Source of the DNA: Arenicella xantha
GTDB lineage: Bacteria; Pseudomonadota; Gammaproteobacteria; Arenicellales; Arenicellaceae
Direction: 5' to 3'
NCBI RefSeq assembly: GCF_003315245.1
Contig: NZ_QNRT01000002.1
Span: forward strand, 113,148 to 177,147
Length of the DNA stretch: 64,000 nucleotides
Position numbers and translations under genes: made by a program. Positions 1-7,625 of the stretch are shown here, piece after piece; the first letter of the stretch is position 1, and every line of letters begins with the position of its first letter. The notes beneath the pieces are model-generated. The model was not told the origin of the DNA. It worked only from the letters and a program-made list of their open reading frames with translations, and ran no database searches.

Positions 1-1351
1 CAGCTCTGAGCGTCGATGACATAATATGTTGATAAGGTTGAATACTTGAACCAAACCAACCGTCATTTGATAGCCCCAGCAACAACCCGCCGGGTCTGTC
101 TGTTTGACCACGCTCTAGGCGGGACTTGTGAACCGCTGTGCCAACGAATGCAGGAAATGTTGTTTCATAACAAATCAACGGAATTATTGTGGCCGACTCG
201 GTGTCAAACGACAAAAACTGATCTCCGGCCTGAATTTCATTGAGAAAGTCTCCCAACCAACGTTTAATCGCCGCCTTGGAAGCCGGTTCGCCTACGAACC
301 ATGGCAAATATTCACCGAAAGGAATGCGCTTTAATTTTTGATATTGGCCTAACTCAGAGCCTGTAGCATCGATCATAATGGCCGTATTGTATTGGCTCTC
401 AATTTTCCCAGTCAAAGCGTTGCGTCGCTGACTGGTATCCTGAAAAATTAGCTGCACCGCAAGGTCTTGAGTTCGTGCGGCAAACGCATGTTGAACCTGC
501 TGATGATTCAAATATCCTTTAGGTTGTGCTTCCGGCCATACGACTATTTTCGCGCCGAGTTCACTTAAGCGCTCGGTCATGTGCATCTCTGGCGGAAAGC
601 TAAGGCTATAGCCTACATGCTGAATAGTCTTGCCCAGAGTCGGCGTCTCGTTGGGTTGCACAATGCCAACTTTAAGCTTGTCCCATGCCGTCGTTTCTTG
701 CTGCCACCACCGATAGGAAGAGTGGCCATATGAAAACCAGACTATTACGATGAACCCAGCAATCAACCATGCCAGTTTACCTGGAGCTTCACCACGAGGT
801 GCGAGCGGAATAAACCGATGAATCGAGTAAAAAACAATAATATTCACCAAAGCGATCAGCGCATCAAGTCCGTGGGTTCCAACCCACTGCGTGGCTTGCA
901 GCGCTGGTAAGAAGTCGCTCTGAGTTTCAGCAAGTTTCATCGGAAACAACACTGGGAAATAGACTGTCATCGCCGCCACGATGATTGGAAACAAAAGAAA
1001 CTCTGATACCGTTGTAGCGCGGCGAAGCCACTGAAATATCAAGGTGATTGCGGCAATTTGATGTGCACAATATAACCACACAATGAAGGCTAACAAGGTG
1101 CTCTCAAGCCGAGTTAAGCCTTTTGACAACACAATAAAATCGACCATCCAGTACATAGCCATTGCATACGCAACTAAGCCACCAAACAGTCCTAGTAGAT
1201 AGCTACGCTTGAGTGACGCTTTTTCCAACGCAAAAAGCAAAGGCACGAAAGCGATCCAAGTGAAGAAAAAGTCACTTTGCCGAATAAATGCCGCGGACAA
1301 CAACGCTGCGAAAATGAACATCAGCATGAGTTGCTTTAACCACATGTTCAT
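1..1351 (-). CDS. lnt: Apolipoprotein N-acyltransferase, partial (3' end beyond window)
   Basis: Lnt transfers the third acyl chain to the N-terminal cysteine of lipoproteins in the inner membrane. The reading frame is open for 450 codons from the ATG at 1351 to the left edge. The N-terminal third is a run of hydrophobic segments. The nitrilase domain follows and shows the three catalytic neighbourhoods in order: WPEAQP (Glu), KLKRIPFGEYLP (Lys) and LICYE (Cys). Downstream are SNDGWFG and PYQH, both typical of Lnt. Family members are about 500 residues, so roughly 50-60 C-terminal residues lie outside. It starts 25 bp after the stop of the upstream foldase-like gene on the same strand and probably shares its transcript. 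The start is not strongly fixed: a second ATG lies two codons in, and the ribosome site is weak. Confidence 0.93.
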   Translation of the reverse strand, partial: MNMWLKQLMLMFIFAALLSAAFIRQSDFFFTWIAFVPLLFALEKASLKRSYLLGLFGGLVAYAMAMYWMVDFIVLSKGLTRLESTLLAFIVWLYCAHQIAAITLIFQWLRRATTVSEFLLFPIIVAAMTVYFPVLFPMKLAETQSDFLPALQATQWVGTHGLDALIALVNIIVFYSIHRFIPLAPRGEAPGKLAWLIAGFIVIVWFSYGHSSYRWWQQETTAWDKLKVGIVQPNETPTLGKTIQHVGYSLSFPPEMHMTERLSELGAKIVVWPEAQPKGYLNHQQVQHAFAARTQDLAVQLIFQDTSQRRNALTGKIESQYNTAIMIDATGSELGQYQKLKRIPFGEYLPWFVGEPASKAAIKRWLGDFLNEIQAGDQFLSFDTESATIIPLICYETTFPAFVGTAVHKSRLERGQTDRPGGLLLGLSNDGWFGSSIQPYQHIMSSTLRA

Positions 1352-1376
1352 TCCGACCAAACGCGTCTTATTCCGA

Positions 1377-2114
1377 TTAATCACTTATTTTCTGCGAGTT
1401 ATCGCGAGCCAGCCGAGTCGTTTGATACTCTTGTCGCAAAGTGTTTAAGCGCGTTACCTTCTGCGCCTTAGTAAGGCTTGGATCGAGTTGAATGAGTCGA
1501 CGTTGATTTAGGTAATGTGTTGTTATATTTCGCTGGCTAAATAGCGCACTCGCTTGCTCATGCCCAAAAAAATCTTGTTGTTGCTGCTCTAGGGTTCGAT
1601 CCAAGGTCTGCAACAACCTATATTTGTCACCATCCAACAGACTGTTGAGCTTGCTCTGACCTGCTCGGTAAGCGCTCCGGTAGTGATTATATTGTCGCAA
1701 TAACGGCGCGATTTCCACGCTGCGAGTATCAGGCCAAATTTTAGCCGTTAGTAAAGCCAGACGACGGTAATCGCTGGGAACCATTTGATCCGGTAGATAG
1801 CGGTTGATTGAATGTAGGATCTCAGCCGTTTCAGGGCCGAGGGTCAGCGCCCCCGACGGGTTAATTTGAACTTTCCAAAGAAGCTTCTCGATGGCATAGA
1901 AGTCAATGTTCCCCGCGTAACTTCCCACTGGCTCTGGGTACTTTTCATCTAAGGTGCGGGGTTGTAGCCATGCCTGCGACGCAGACCTGGTTTCGCTATC
2001 AAAGCTTGAGTGATGTAATCGATAATGATGAGCCACAAGCCAGCAAACTATGCCGATCAGCAAGTAGAACCCGCCCGCTCTGAGTGTACTAGTCAACATA
2101 GTCGGTAATGACAC
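1377..2114 (-). CDS. Short lipase-foldase (LifO/Lif)-like membrane-anchored protein, copy 1
   Basis: The 245-residue product has one N-terminal membrane anchor (about residues 12-30) and then an all-helical, Gln/Arg-rich domain. The order of motifs follows the lipase-specific foldase family: a segment like the family's N-terminal foldase core around residues 68-100, a middle YNHYRSAYRAG helix, then DFFGHEQASALFSQRN and the LDPSLTKAQKV...LNTLRQEY element. Known LifO proteins are about 340 residues, and this one stops before the last ~90 residues of the second mini-domain. LifO normally sits in the inner membrane and folds secreted lipases in the periplasm. The start is GTG at 2114; an ATG at 2099 is also possible. 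It lies 51 bp after the second foldase-like gene and 25 bp before lnt. The family call comes from motif order by eye. Client and activity are unknown. Confidence 0.66.
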   Translation of the reverse strand: MSLPTMLTSTLRAGGFYLLIGIVCWLVAHHYRLHHSSFDSETRSASQAWLQPRTLDEKYPEPVGSYAGNIDFYAIEKLLWKVQINPSGALTLGPETAEILHSINRYLPDQMVPSDYRRLALLTAKIWPDTRSVEIAPLLRQYNHYRSAYRAGQSKLNSLLDGDKYRLLQTLDRTLEQQQQDFFGHEQASALFSQRNITTHYLNQRRLIQLDPSLTKAQKVTRLNTLRQEYQTTRLARDNSQKISD

Positions 2115-2165
2115 GCAAGCAGTGACTTGGGGAAATCAGCCATTCCATTGTCACTGACATCGTGT

Positions 2166-2963
2166 TTACTGAACTGGAGTTTGAGTTTGAGTTTGAGTTT
2201 GATCTTTTAATCGATCTTGCAGTTCCTGTTGTCGTGCGGCAATTTGTTCGCTCGACAGACTCGGGTCTACACCTAGCTTCAAACTTTCAAACATGTACTC
2301 GGCGTTCGCGTCAGACACTTGAAACAGCTGCTTAGTCGTCTCACTACCCAAATAAACCTCTCGTAACGCCTGCAATTCAGAATACAGTTGTTGGTCGCTG
2401 GTCAACGACTGCAAGGTCGGCTCACCGTGTGCGTTTGCAGTATTCTCATACATTTGACTAAACTCCTCCTTGGCACGCAAGAACTGCCGGTAATCGTCAA
2501 CTAGCTCAGCGGTTTGCTCACCGGCCTTTCCAGGCAGCGCTGATTTGATCAGCTCTTGTAGCTCGGTGGCAGATGCTTGGTCTAGCCTATTGTAAATTCG
2601 CTCCAAGGCTTCATCAAGCGATAGCAAAGCGTCATGATCGAGGACCACGTCGCCGTTATCATCTAGTTTCACTGCCTGCAAAGCATCATAAACAGACTTT
2701 GGCGTAAATGGCCGTGAGGATTGGTCGGCGGCAGCATCGGCCGTGTTACCAGACACGCCAACCTTGTCCCAACGCCATGCGCTTCCAATATTGTCGGCCA
2801 CAGACTGTTGCGTTGTCGCCGATAATGTATTTTCTGAAATTCGGTCGGCAGATCGCTGAGGGGGGTACGTTGGGACGCTAGAATTCTTTTGCACCACGAC
2901 AATACCAACCAACAACAGTAGAGCCACCGAGACCGCGATAATTGTAAGGCTGAGTTTCGACAT
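2166..2963 (-). CDS. Short lipase-foldase (LifO/Lif)-like membrane-anchored protein, copy 2
   Basis: The start is set at the ATG at 2963 because AGGAGG lies four bases upstream; an upstream in-frame start at 3026 has no such site. The 265-residue product has a membrane anchor at about residues 5-26, a Ser/Thr-rich linker, then a helical domain. It aligns by eye with the first two-thirds of Pseudomonas/Burkholderia lipase foldases: NGDVVLDHDALLSLDEAL, an ALPGKAGEQTAELVDDY helix, then LREVYLGSETTKQLF and DPSLSSEQIAARQQEL. The canonical RxxFDY(F/C)LS motif is degenerate (LDEALERIYN), and the C-terminal half of the second mini-domain is missing. The last residues are a (QT)4 run encoded by a hexanucleotide repeat. 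It follows the PETase-like gene but a terminator separates them, so it may have its own promoter between 2964 and 3042. Confidence 0.68.
   Translation of the reverse strand: MSKLSLTIIAVSVALLLLVGIVVVQKNSSVPTYPPQRSADRISENTLSATTQQSVADNIGSAWRWDKVGVSGNTADAAADQSSRPFTPKSVYDALQAVKLDDNGDVVLDHDALLSLDEALERIYNRLDQASATELQELIKSALPGKAGEQTAELVDDYRQFLRAKEEFSQMYENTANAHGEPTLQSLTSDQQLYSELQALREVYLGSETTKQLFQVSDANAEYMFESLKLGVDPSLSSEQIAARQQELQDRLKDQTQTQTQTPVQ
2177..2200. repeat. Four tandem copies of GAGTTT inside the 3' end of the foldase-like gene
   Basis: Four exact six-base units sit just before the stop codon and encode alternating Gln-Thr on the minus strand. Unit gains or losses would stay in frame and only change tail length. 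Confidence 0.9.
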
Positions 2964-3042
2964 ATAACCTCCTCTTCTATGGAACGTACGTCGAGGAGTG
3001 TGTGGCAAGGGTATGCGCCTTACCAACTCCTCATGTAACTAG

Positions 3043-3074
3043 AAAACATGGAACTCGATTGCTCGAGCCCCATG
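3043..3074 (-). terminator. Rho-independent terminator after the PETase-like gene
   Basis: On the minus strand the 12-base arms 3063-3074 and 3047-3058 pair fully (two G-U pairs) around a GCAA tetraloop, followed at once by TTTTCT. It lies 60 bp beyond the hydrolase stop and 80 bp before the foldase-like start, so it should separate or attenuate the two transcripts. Confidence 0.85.
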
Positions 3075-3133
3075 TCAACGCGCGCATCACCGTTTAGTTG
3101 ATAACACTGTGCGCGTTATTGCTAAACAATCTT

Positions 3134-4069
3134 CTAGGTAAAGTCGCAAGTATCACGAAATTCAGAGATGCGGCTATTCGACTCGTGATTTGGTCCGCAT
3201 AGGAATTGATTATAGCGGTGATCCTTGTCCAAAAATCGTTTCATCCAAGACACACCATAGGTCGCGAGCAAAGCATTATTGCTATTGCTACCATTGGCGC
3301 AATTATGTTGACCGCCAGAAATCTCCATAAAAGCTTTGTCCGTGCTTGTAGGAATTGTGTTGTAGAAAGGACTGGCGTGCGAGCTAACGTTAGCAGTGGA
3401 GTCGTTTTCGCAGGCCATGATCATTGTTGGTACCGCTATTTGATTAAAGCTATTACTACCTGAATTCCAAGGAGCAAGAGGCACCGCCGCACTTAAGCGA
3501 TTACGAGAGGCGCTTTGTAGCGATCCGCCACCGCCCATGGAAAATCCCATGGTTGCCAAGCGATTTTCGTCCACCAGGCCAGAGATAGAACTACTTGAGC
3601 TATCACTTTGCGATATCAAATACGACAATGCACTGTCGAGCTGTCGGCTTCGGCTATCAGGCTGATCGAAGCGCGAGTTAGTATCGATGGTAATGACTAC
3701 AAAGCCATGAGAAGCCAACAACGGCCCCCACCAAGCAATTGCCGACTGCGTATTGGTAAAGCCTGGCGCTATAGAAATTGCCGCCATTTCTTGGGATATG
3801 TTACTTGGATAGTAAATCGTACCGCCGCCGAATCCATCGACAGAGCTAGACACACTGACTGTTGAGACTGGCTGGGGTCCTTGCGCGGCACTCACGAAAG
3901 AGAGACTTGGGTTAGGGCCAAGTTCGTATCCGCAATTGCTGGTGCAAGTATCTGGCAACGGTAGGTCGTCACCGGTACTGCCTCCCCCGCTGCCGCCACC
4001 GAACGCGGACAAAGAAAAAGAGAGAGAGATGATACATAGGGTTGATTTGATTAATGTGGTGGTTTTCAT
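3134..4069 (-). CDS. Secreted PETase-like polyester hydrolase (cutinase-like alpha/beta hydrolase)
   Basis: The 311-residue preprotein has a signal peptide (about residues 1-22), a Gly/Ser linker with an extra cysteine pair (C42, C46), and a full cutinase-like domain. It matches Ideonella PETase along its length: GPNPS, YYPSN, APGFTNTQSAIAWWGP, HGFVVITIDTNS, GFSMGGGGS, CENDS, SGGQHNCANG, GVSWMKRFLDKD, RISEFR. The triad is S177, D223, H255. Cysteines C220/C257 match the PETase-type extra disulfide and C291/C308 the C-terminal one, so it fits type II polyester hydrolases. Substrate-site positions differ from Ideonella PETase: F104 for Tyr87, F176 for Trp159, T225 for Ile208, N256 for Ser238; W201 (Trp185) and M178 are kept. 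It should cleave short or polymeric esters outside the cell; activity on PET is inference. The two LifO-like genes lie just downstream. Confidence 0.93.
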   Translation of the reverse strand: MKTTTLIKSTLCIISLSFSLSAFGGGSGGGSTGDDLPLPDTCTSNCGYELGPNPSLSFVSAAQGPQPVSTVSVSSSVDGFGGGTIYYPSNISQEMAAISIAPGFTNTQSAIAWWGPLLASHGFVVITIDTNSRFDQPDSRSRQLDSALSYLISQSDSSSSSISGLVDENRLATMGFSMGGGGSLQSASRNRLSAAVPLAPWNSGSNSFNQIAVPTMIMACENDSTANVSSHASPFYNTIPTSTDKAFMEISGGQHNCANGSNSNNALLATYGVSWMKRFLDKDHRYNQFLCGPNHESNSRISEFRDTCDFT

Positions 4070-4618
4070 AGAGTTATCCTTTGGTTTATATCATTATTGT
4101 TTTAATAAAATACTTCATTGATCAACTACAAAAAACTACGTGTCCAGTTACCTGAACAGATTAATCATATAATAATAAGATATATTAATAAACAGATGAC
4201 AAGGAAGTCATGCGCAGACCCATGCACACCGAAGCTCCGCTCAAGCCGACCTAAGGTTTTATAAGCTCTCCGTGGCTTTGACGTAGGCGTCCTAAAGTAA
4301 ATTATTAGTGACTGTTGGCAAAAAACGTAGCCGCCGCGAAAAATCTTAAGTACTTGATAAATAGTATTATTTACCTTCAACGTGCGAGATTCGAAGCGAT
4401 GAATAGATGAACACTAAGCGATTCCTTTTGCAGGTATCCGAAAAATAGCTTGGAAAGCCTTAATTTGACTGCTTACTGTTTTAAGCGCAAACCAGTCATA
4501 AAAAAGAGGCTGAACTAGTTAACTAGCTCAGCCTCTTATTGGTATTCACAGATACTTTACTAAATACTATCGATTCGCATCCGCGTCATCTTAATAAGTG
4601 CGAATGAGCAATAGGCTC
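4070..4618. other. Intergenic stretch between two minus-strand genes
   Basis: It is AT-rich next to the hydrolase start and should hold that gene's promoter, but I see no clear -35/-10 pair. The only open frame (4165-4380, minus) has no ribosome site or recognisable product. A strong terminator for the sugar dehydrogenase lies at 4498-4535. Confidence 0.6.
4498..4535 (-). terminator. Terminator of the sugar dehydrogenase gene
   Basis: The 15-base arms 4506-4520 and 4521-4535 pair across almost no loop (one G-U pair). On the minus strand the hairpin is followed by a run of six T. It lies about 85 bp past the stop at 4619. Confidence 0.85.
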
Positions 4619-5731
4619 CTATTGAATAGTGCTTTCGGTAAGCTTCAACAGACGCCCTCCCTTGCTGTCTTCTAATACCCATATCGCGCCATCGGGCCCT
4701 TGTTCTAATTCACGAATACGGGTTCCCATATCAAAACGATCGACCTCCTTAGCAGTATCGCCGTTAATCTCAACTCGTATGATCGCGGCCGATTTTAGGC
4801 CAGCAATAAATGCCGAACCCTGCCAATCTGGAAATACTTTGCCGTTGTAGAAGATTAGCTCGGATGGCGCAATGCTCGGTACCCAATAAGCCTTAGGTGC
4901 CTCGAATTCAGGTCTGGTGTCGTGGTTCGGGATTTCATCGCCATTATAATGGTCACCATTCGACACTATGGGATAACCGTAGTTTTTAGCTGGTTTCACC
5001 AGGTTGAGTTCGTCACCGTGTAGTGGCCCCATTTCAGTATTCCATAGGCGACCCTCTGCATCGAATGCCAGCCCCAGTGGATTGCGATGACCCAACGACC
5101 AAATCTGAGCAGTAATGCCGCCTTGATCAAAAAACGGGTTATCGCTTGGAATCGACCCATCGTCATTTAGACGTAAAATTTTACCCAGGTTACTCTTCAT
5201 GTCTTGCGAGGGATCAAATTTTTGCCGTTCGCCGGAAGAAATAAACAGAAAGCCATTAGCATCAAATGCGATTCGGTGACCGTAGTGACCGCTGCCTGTG
5301 ACTTTAGCACTTTGTCGCCATATAACTTTGGAGTCAGTCAAAGCGGCGGCACCGTCATCGCCAAGCTCCAATGTGGCACGGAGCACTGCAGCCCCACGGG
5401 TATTATTATCGCCTGCCTCAGCGTAGCTTATATAAACAAGATTGTTGTTTTTGAAATCGGGATGTAACACCACATCGCCTAAGCCGCCCTGCCCGCGGTA
5501 ATCGACTTTTGGAACGTTCTTTACCGGCCTCGAAACGTCACCATTTTGCGTTACCACCAACAATCGCCCAGGTTTTTCCGTAATCAACATTCGACCGTCA
5601 GGTAGAAAGGTCATGGCCCAGGGTTCATCAAAAGAAGCAATCGGAGTGACCATAAAAGGTAATCCGTTACTGGCGGCCATAACAACCGCTGTGAAACAAT
5701 AGGTTATGAAAAAAATAACGATCTTCTGCAC
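4619..5731 (-). CDS. PQQ-dependent soluble aldose sugar dehydrogenase (Asd/YliI type)
   Basis: This is a six-bladed propeller of the glucose/sorbosone dehydrogenase family, which oxidises aldoses in the periplasm with PQQ. Family landmarks are EPWAMTFLPDGRMLITEKPG, GQGGLGDVVLHPDF, GSGHYGHRIAFD, IWSLGHRNPLGLAFD, WNTEMGPLHGDELN, NYGYP and the C-terminal ELEQGPDGAIWVLED. I place the start at GTG 5731, seven bases after AGGAG, rather than at the ATG at 5770. That start gives a 370-residue protein beginning with a normal signal peptide (MQKIVIFFITYCFTAVVMAA). It is a single gene with its own terminator, divergent from the hydroxylase gene. No pqq biosynthesis genes lie in the window. Confidence 0.88.
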   Translation of the reverse strand: MQKIVIFFITYCFTAVVMAASNGLPFMVTPIASFDEPWAMTFLPDGRMLITEKPGRLLVVTQNGDVSRPVKNVPKVDYRGQGGLGDVVLHPDFKNNNLVYISYAEAGDNNTRGAAVLRATLELGDDGAAALTDSKVIWRQSAKVTGSGHYGHRIAFDANGFLFISSGERQKFDPSQDMKSNLGKILRLNDDGSIPSDNPFFDQGGITAQIWSLGHRNPLGLAFDAEGRLWNTEMGPLHGDELNLVKPAKNYGYPIVSNGDHYNGDEIPNHDTRPEFEAPKAYWVPSIAPSELIFYNGKVFPDWQGSAFIAGLKSAAIIRVEINGDTAKEVDRFDMGTRIRELEQGPDGAIWVLEDSKGGRLLKLTESTIQ

Positions 5732-5859
5732 GGTGAATCTCCTAGAATTATCTGCGTCAATTATAGACAATTCAGGTGATGGAAATGCGCATGATTTTGC
5801 CTGCTACAATGAGCGAAGATAACTATCTCAAATCAATCCACACGCATAAGGCTTAAGCT

Positions 5860-6801
5860 ATGGACTTAAAAAATATCATCAATGAATTTTCCCAAGATGA
5901 TCTGATCTATGTGTTTTTGCCAATTTTTTTCGCGGCACTATTGATTGAATGGATTTATAGCCGTCGTTATCGTCCCGAGCTATTCGAAATCGGAGATACT
6001 AAAGCGTCGATTTGGATGATGTTGTTGGTTGGTGTGGTTGACCTTGCGCCCAAGTTTTTAGCATTTATTGCGCTGGTCTACTTAGCCGACCTGTCTCCAT
6101 TGCGCGATATTGTGCGGCGTCAATGGTGGGCTTGGGTCTTACTATTTTTATTAGACGACTTTATTTATTACTGGTTTCATAGACTAAATCATCAAGTTCG
6201 TCTTTTCTGGGCTGGGCATGTGTCGCATCACTCGGCGATCCGAATGAATTTCGCCACCGCACTTCGCCAAGGTGTTGGAGAACGCTTACACAAATATCTA
6301 TTTTGGCTGCCACTTCCTCTGTTGGGCTTTGACCCATTGATGATTTTGACTGTTATGGCGTGGAATTTATTCTATCAATACTGGCTCCATACTGAACTCA
6401 TCGGCCGCTTACCGACCTGGTTTGAATGGATATTTAATACGCCCTCACATCATCGAGTACACCATGCATCGAATATACGGTACCTAGATTGTAATCATGG
6501 CGGCATGCTCATAATTTGGGATCGCCTATTTGGTAGCTTCTCGAAGGAAGTAGCCACAGAGAAACCCGTGTATGGATTGACTACGAATATTACCTCGCTG
6601 CGGCCAATTGATGTTGCAACGCATGAGTACCGCGCGATTCTAAGTGACGTGCATCGCGCAACTAGCTGGAGCGATAAACTACGCTATCTATTTTTAGCGC
6701 CCGGCTGGAGCCATGATGGTGAAGACAAACGATCTAAGGTGTTGCGATCTAAGGTGTTGAGATCTAATTCCGATAGCAATACCGATGAAGTCGCAGGCTG
6801 A
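5860..6801 (+). CDS. Fatty acid hydroxylase / sterol desaturase family membrane protein
   Basis: The 313-residue integral membrane protein has the di-iron histidine clusters of the family: H107xxxH111 (HRLNH), H120xxH123H124 (HVSHH) and H197H198xxH201H202 (SHHRVHH). Such proteins hydroxylate or desaturate lipids at a non-heme di-iron centre; the substrate here is unknown. Hydrophobic segments lie around residues 15-32, 50-75, 88-105 and 145-175. The C-terminus carries two copies of RSKVL from a 15-bp in-frame DNA duplication. The stop is 16 bp before the next gene, so the two are probably co-transcribed. A TACAAT element at 5805-5810 could be the -10 box. Confidence 0.85.
   Translation: MDLKNIINEFSQDDLIYVFLPIFFAALLIEWIYSRRYRPELFEIGDTKASIWMMLLVGVVDLAPKFLAFIALVYLADLSPLRDIVRRQWWAWVLLFLLDDFIYYWFHRLNHQVRLFWAGHVSHHSAIRMNFATALRQGVGERLHKYLFWLPLPLLGFDPLMILTVMAWNLFYQYWLHTELIGRLPTWFEWIFNTPSHHRVHHASNIRYLDCNHGGMLIIWDRLFGSFSKEVATEKPVYGLTTNITSLRPIDVATHEYRAILSDVHRATSWSDKLRYLFLAPGWSHDGEDKRSKVLRSKVLRSNSDSNTDEVAG
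6731..6767. repeat. 15-bp tandem repeat (about 2.4 copies) in the hydroxylase gene
   Basis: GATCTAAGGTGTTGC is followed at 6746 by the same 15-mer with one change, then by a third GATCTAA. It is in frame and duplicates RSKVL near the protein's C-terminus. Confidence 0.9.
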
Positions 6802-6817
6802 CGCAGACAGGTAAACC

Positions 6818-7612
6818 ATGCCAACAATCCGTCAATGCCCCAAATGCGACTACATTAGAAATGCAGGTGATGCCCTTGTGCTGGATAGTATTTGTCCAGC
6901 CTGCGGTATAGTCTATGAGCGCTTTCTTGCGCAGCGCGAGCCGCAGGCTCACAACGATTTACCAACAAATGTCACTAGCCGCAATAGACGAGATTCATTA
7001 CCCAATGCCGGTAACGATGCTCGCCAAAACCAACCAACCAGTATGCTGCACTACCTGATGCCCAACACATCACAATCCGTAATTCTCGAACAGCTGCTCG
7101 GATACGGAGTGCTGTATCTGATTGTGTTTATTTGGGGTTGGCGTTTTATTATCGCAGGCCTGAGTGTTGAACCAATTATGGGCTCGTTTATGCACTTGGT
7201 AAACTTACCGTTCCATGAGTTTGGTCACATCCTATTTAGACCCTTTGGGAACTTTATGACCATCCTTGGAGGCAGCTTGTTTCAGGTTGCTCTGCCGCTG
7301 GCACTGACCATTATTTTTGTATTTAAGAAACGCCATCCATTCGCCGCGTCGGTCACTTTATGGTGGTGCGGTCAGAGTTTTATCGATTTATCACCCTATA
7401 TCGCAGACGCAAGTTTTCGTAGTTTGCCGTTGATTGCAGGTCTTGGTGAGGAGTCTCACGATTGGGGAAATTTGCTGACACAGCTCGATTGCTTGCAATA
7501 CGACACCCAATTGGCGAGCTTCAGCTTTTGGTTAGGGTCGAGCATTCTTCTAATTAGCTTAGTGTGGGGAGCATTAGTGCTACACAAGCTGGTTAAACAG
7601 CATCGGGCATAG
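6818..7612 (+). CDS. Zinc-ribbon membrane protein with HEFGH metallopeptidase-like motif
   Basis: The 264-residue protein begins with a CxxC...CxxC zinc ribbon (C7, C10, C26, C29) and a polar linker to about residue 85. Four or five membrane segments follow. A hydrophobic stretch holds H133-E-F-G-H137, the HExxH signature of zinc peptidases, followed 22 residues on by more membrane helices. This resembles the site-2-protease-like layout, in which HExxH lies in a membrane helix, but I do not see a clear second metal motif (such as LDG or NPDG). A conserved SPYIADAS segment near residues 190-200 may supply ligands. The function is not known to me; protease activity is a guess. It is probably co-transcribed with the hydroxylase 16 bp upstream and ends 13 bp from the convergent SDR gene. 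Confidence 0.7.
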   Translation: MPTIRQCPKCDYIRNAGDALVLDSICPACGIVYERFLAQREPQAHNDLPTNVTSRNRRDSLPNAGNDARQNQPTSMLHYLMPNTSQSVILEQLLGYGVLYLIVFIWGWRFIIAGLSVEPIMGSFMHLVNLPFHEFGHILFRPFGNFMTILGGSLFQVALPLALTIIFVFKKRHPFAASVTLWWCGQSFIDLSPYIADASFRSLPLIAGLGEESHDWGNLLTQLDCLQYDTQLASFSFWLGSSILLISLVWGALVLHKLVKQHRA

Positions 7613-7625
7613 ACCACTTCTTACG

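Noticed and set aside
2669..2908. 79-codon minus frame inside the foldase-like gene
   Set aside because: A different frame within a well-supported gene; a shadow.
4165..4380. 71-codon minus frame
   Set aside because: No ribosome site, unlike any protein family, in an AT-rich promoter region.
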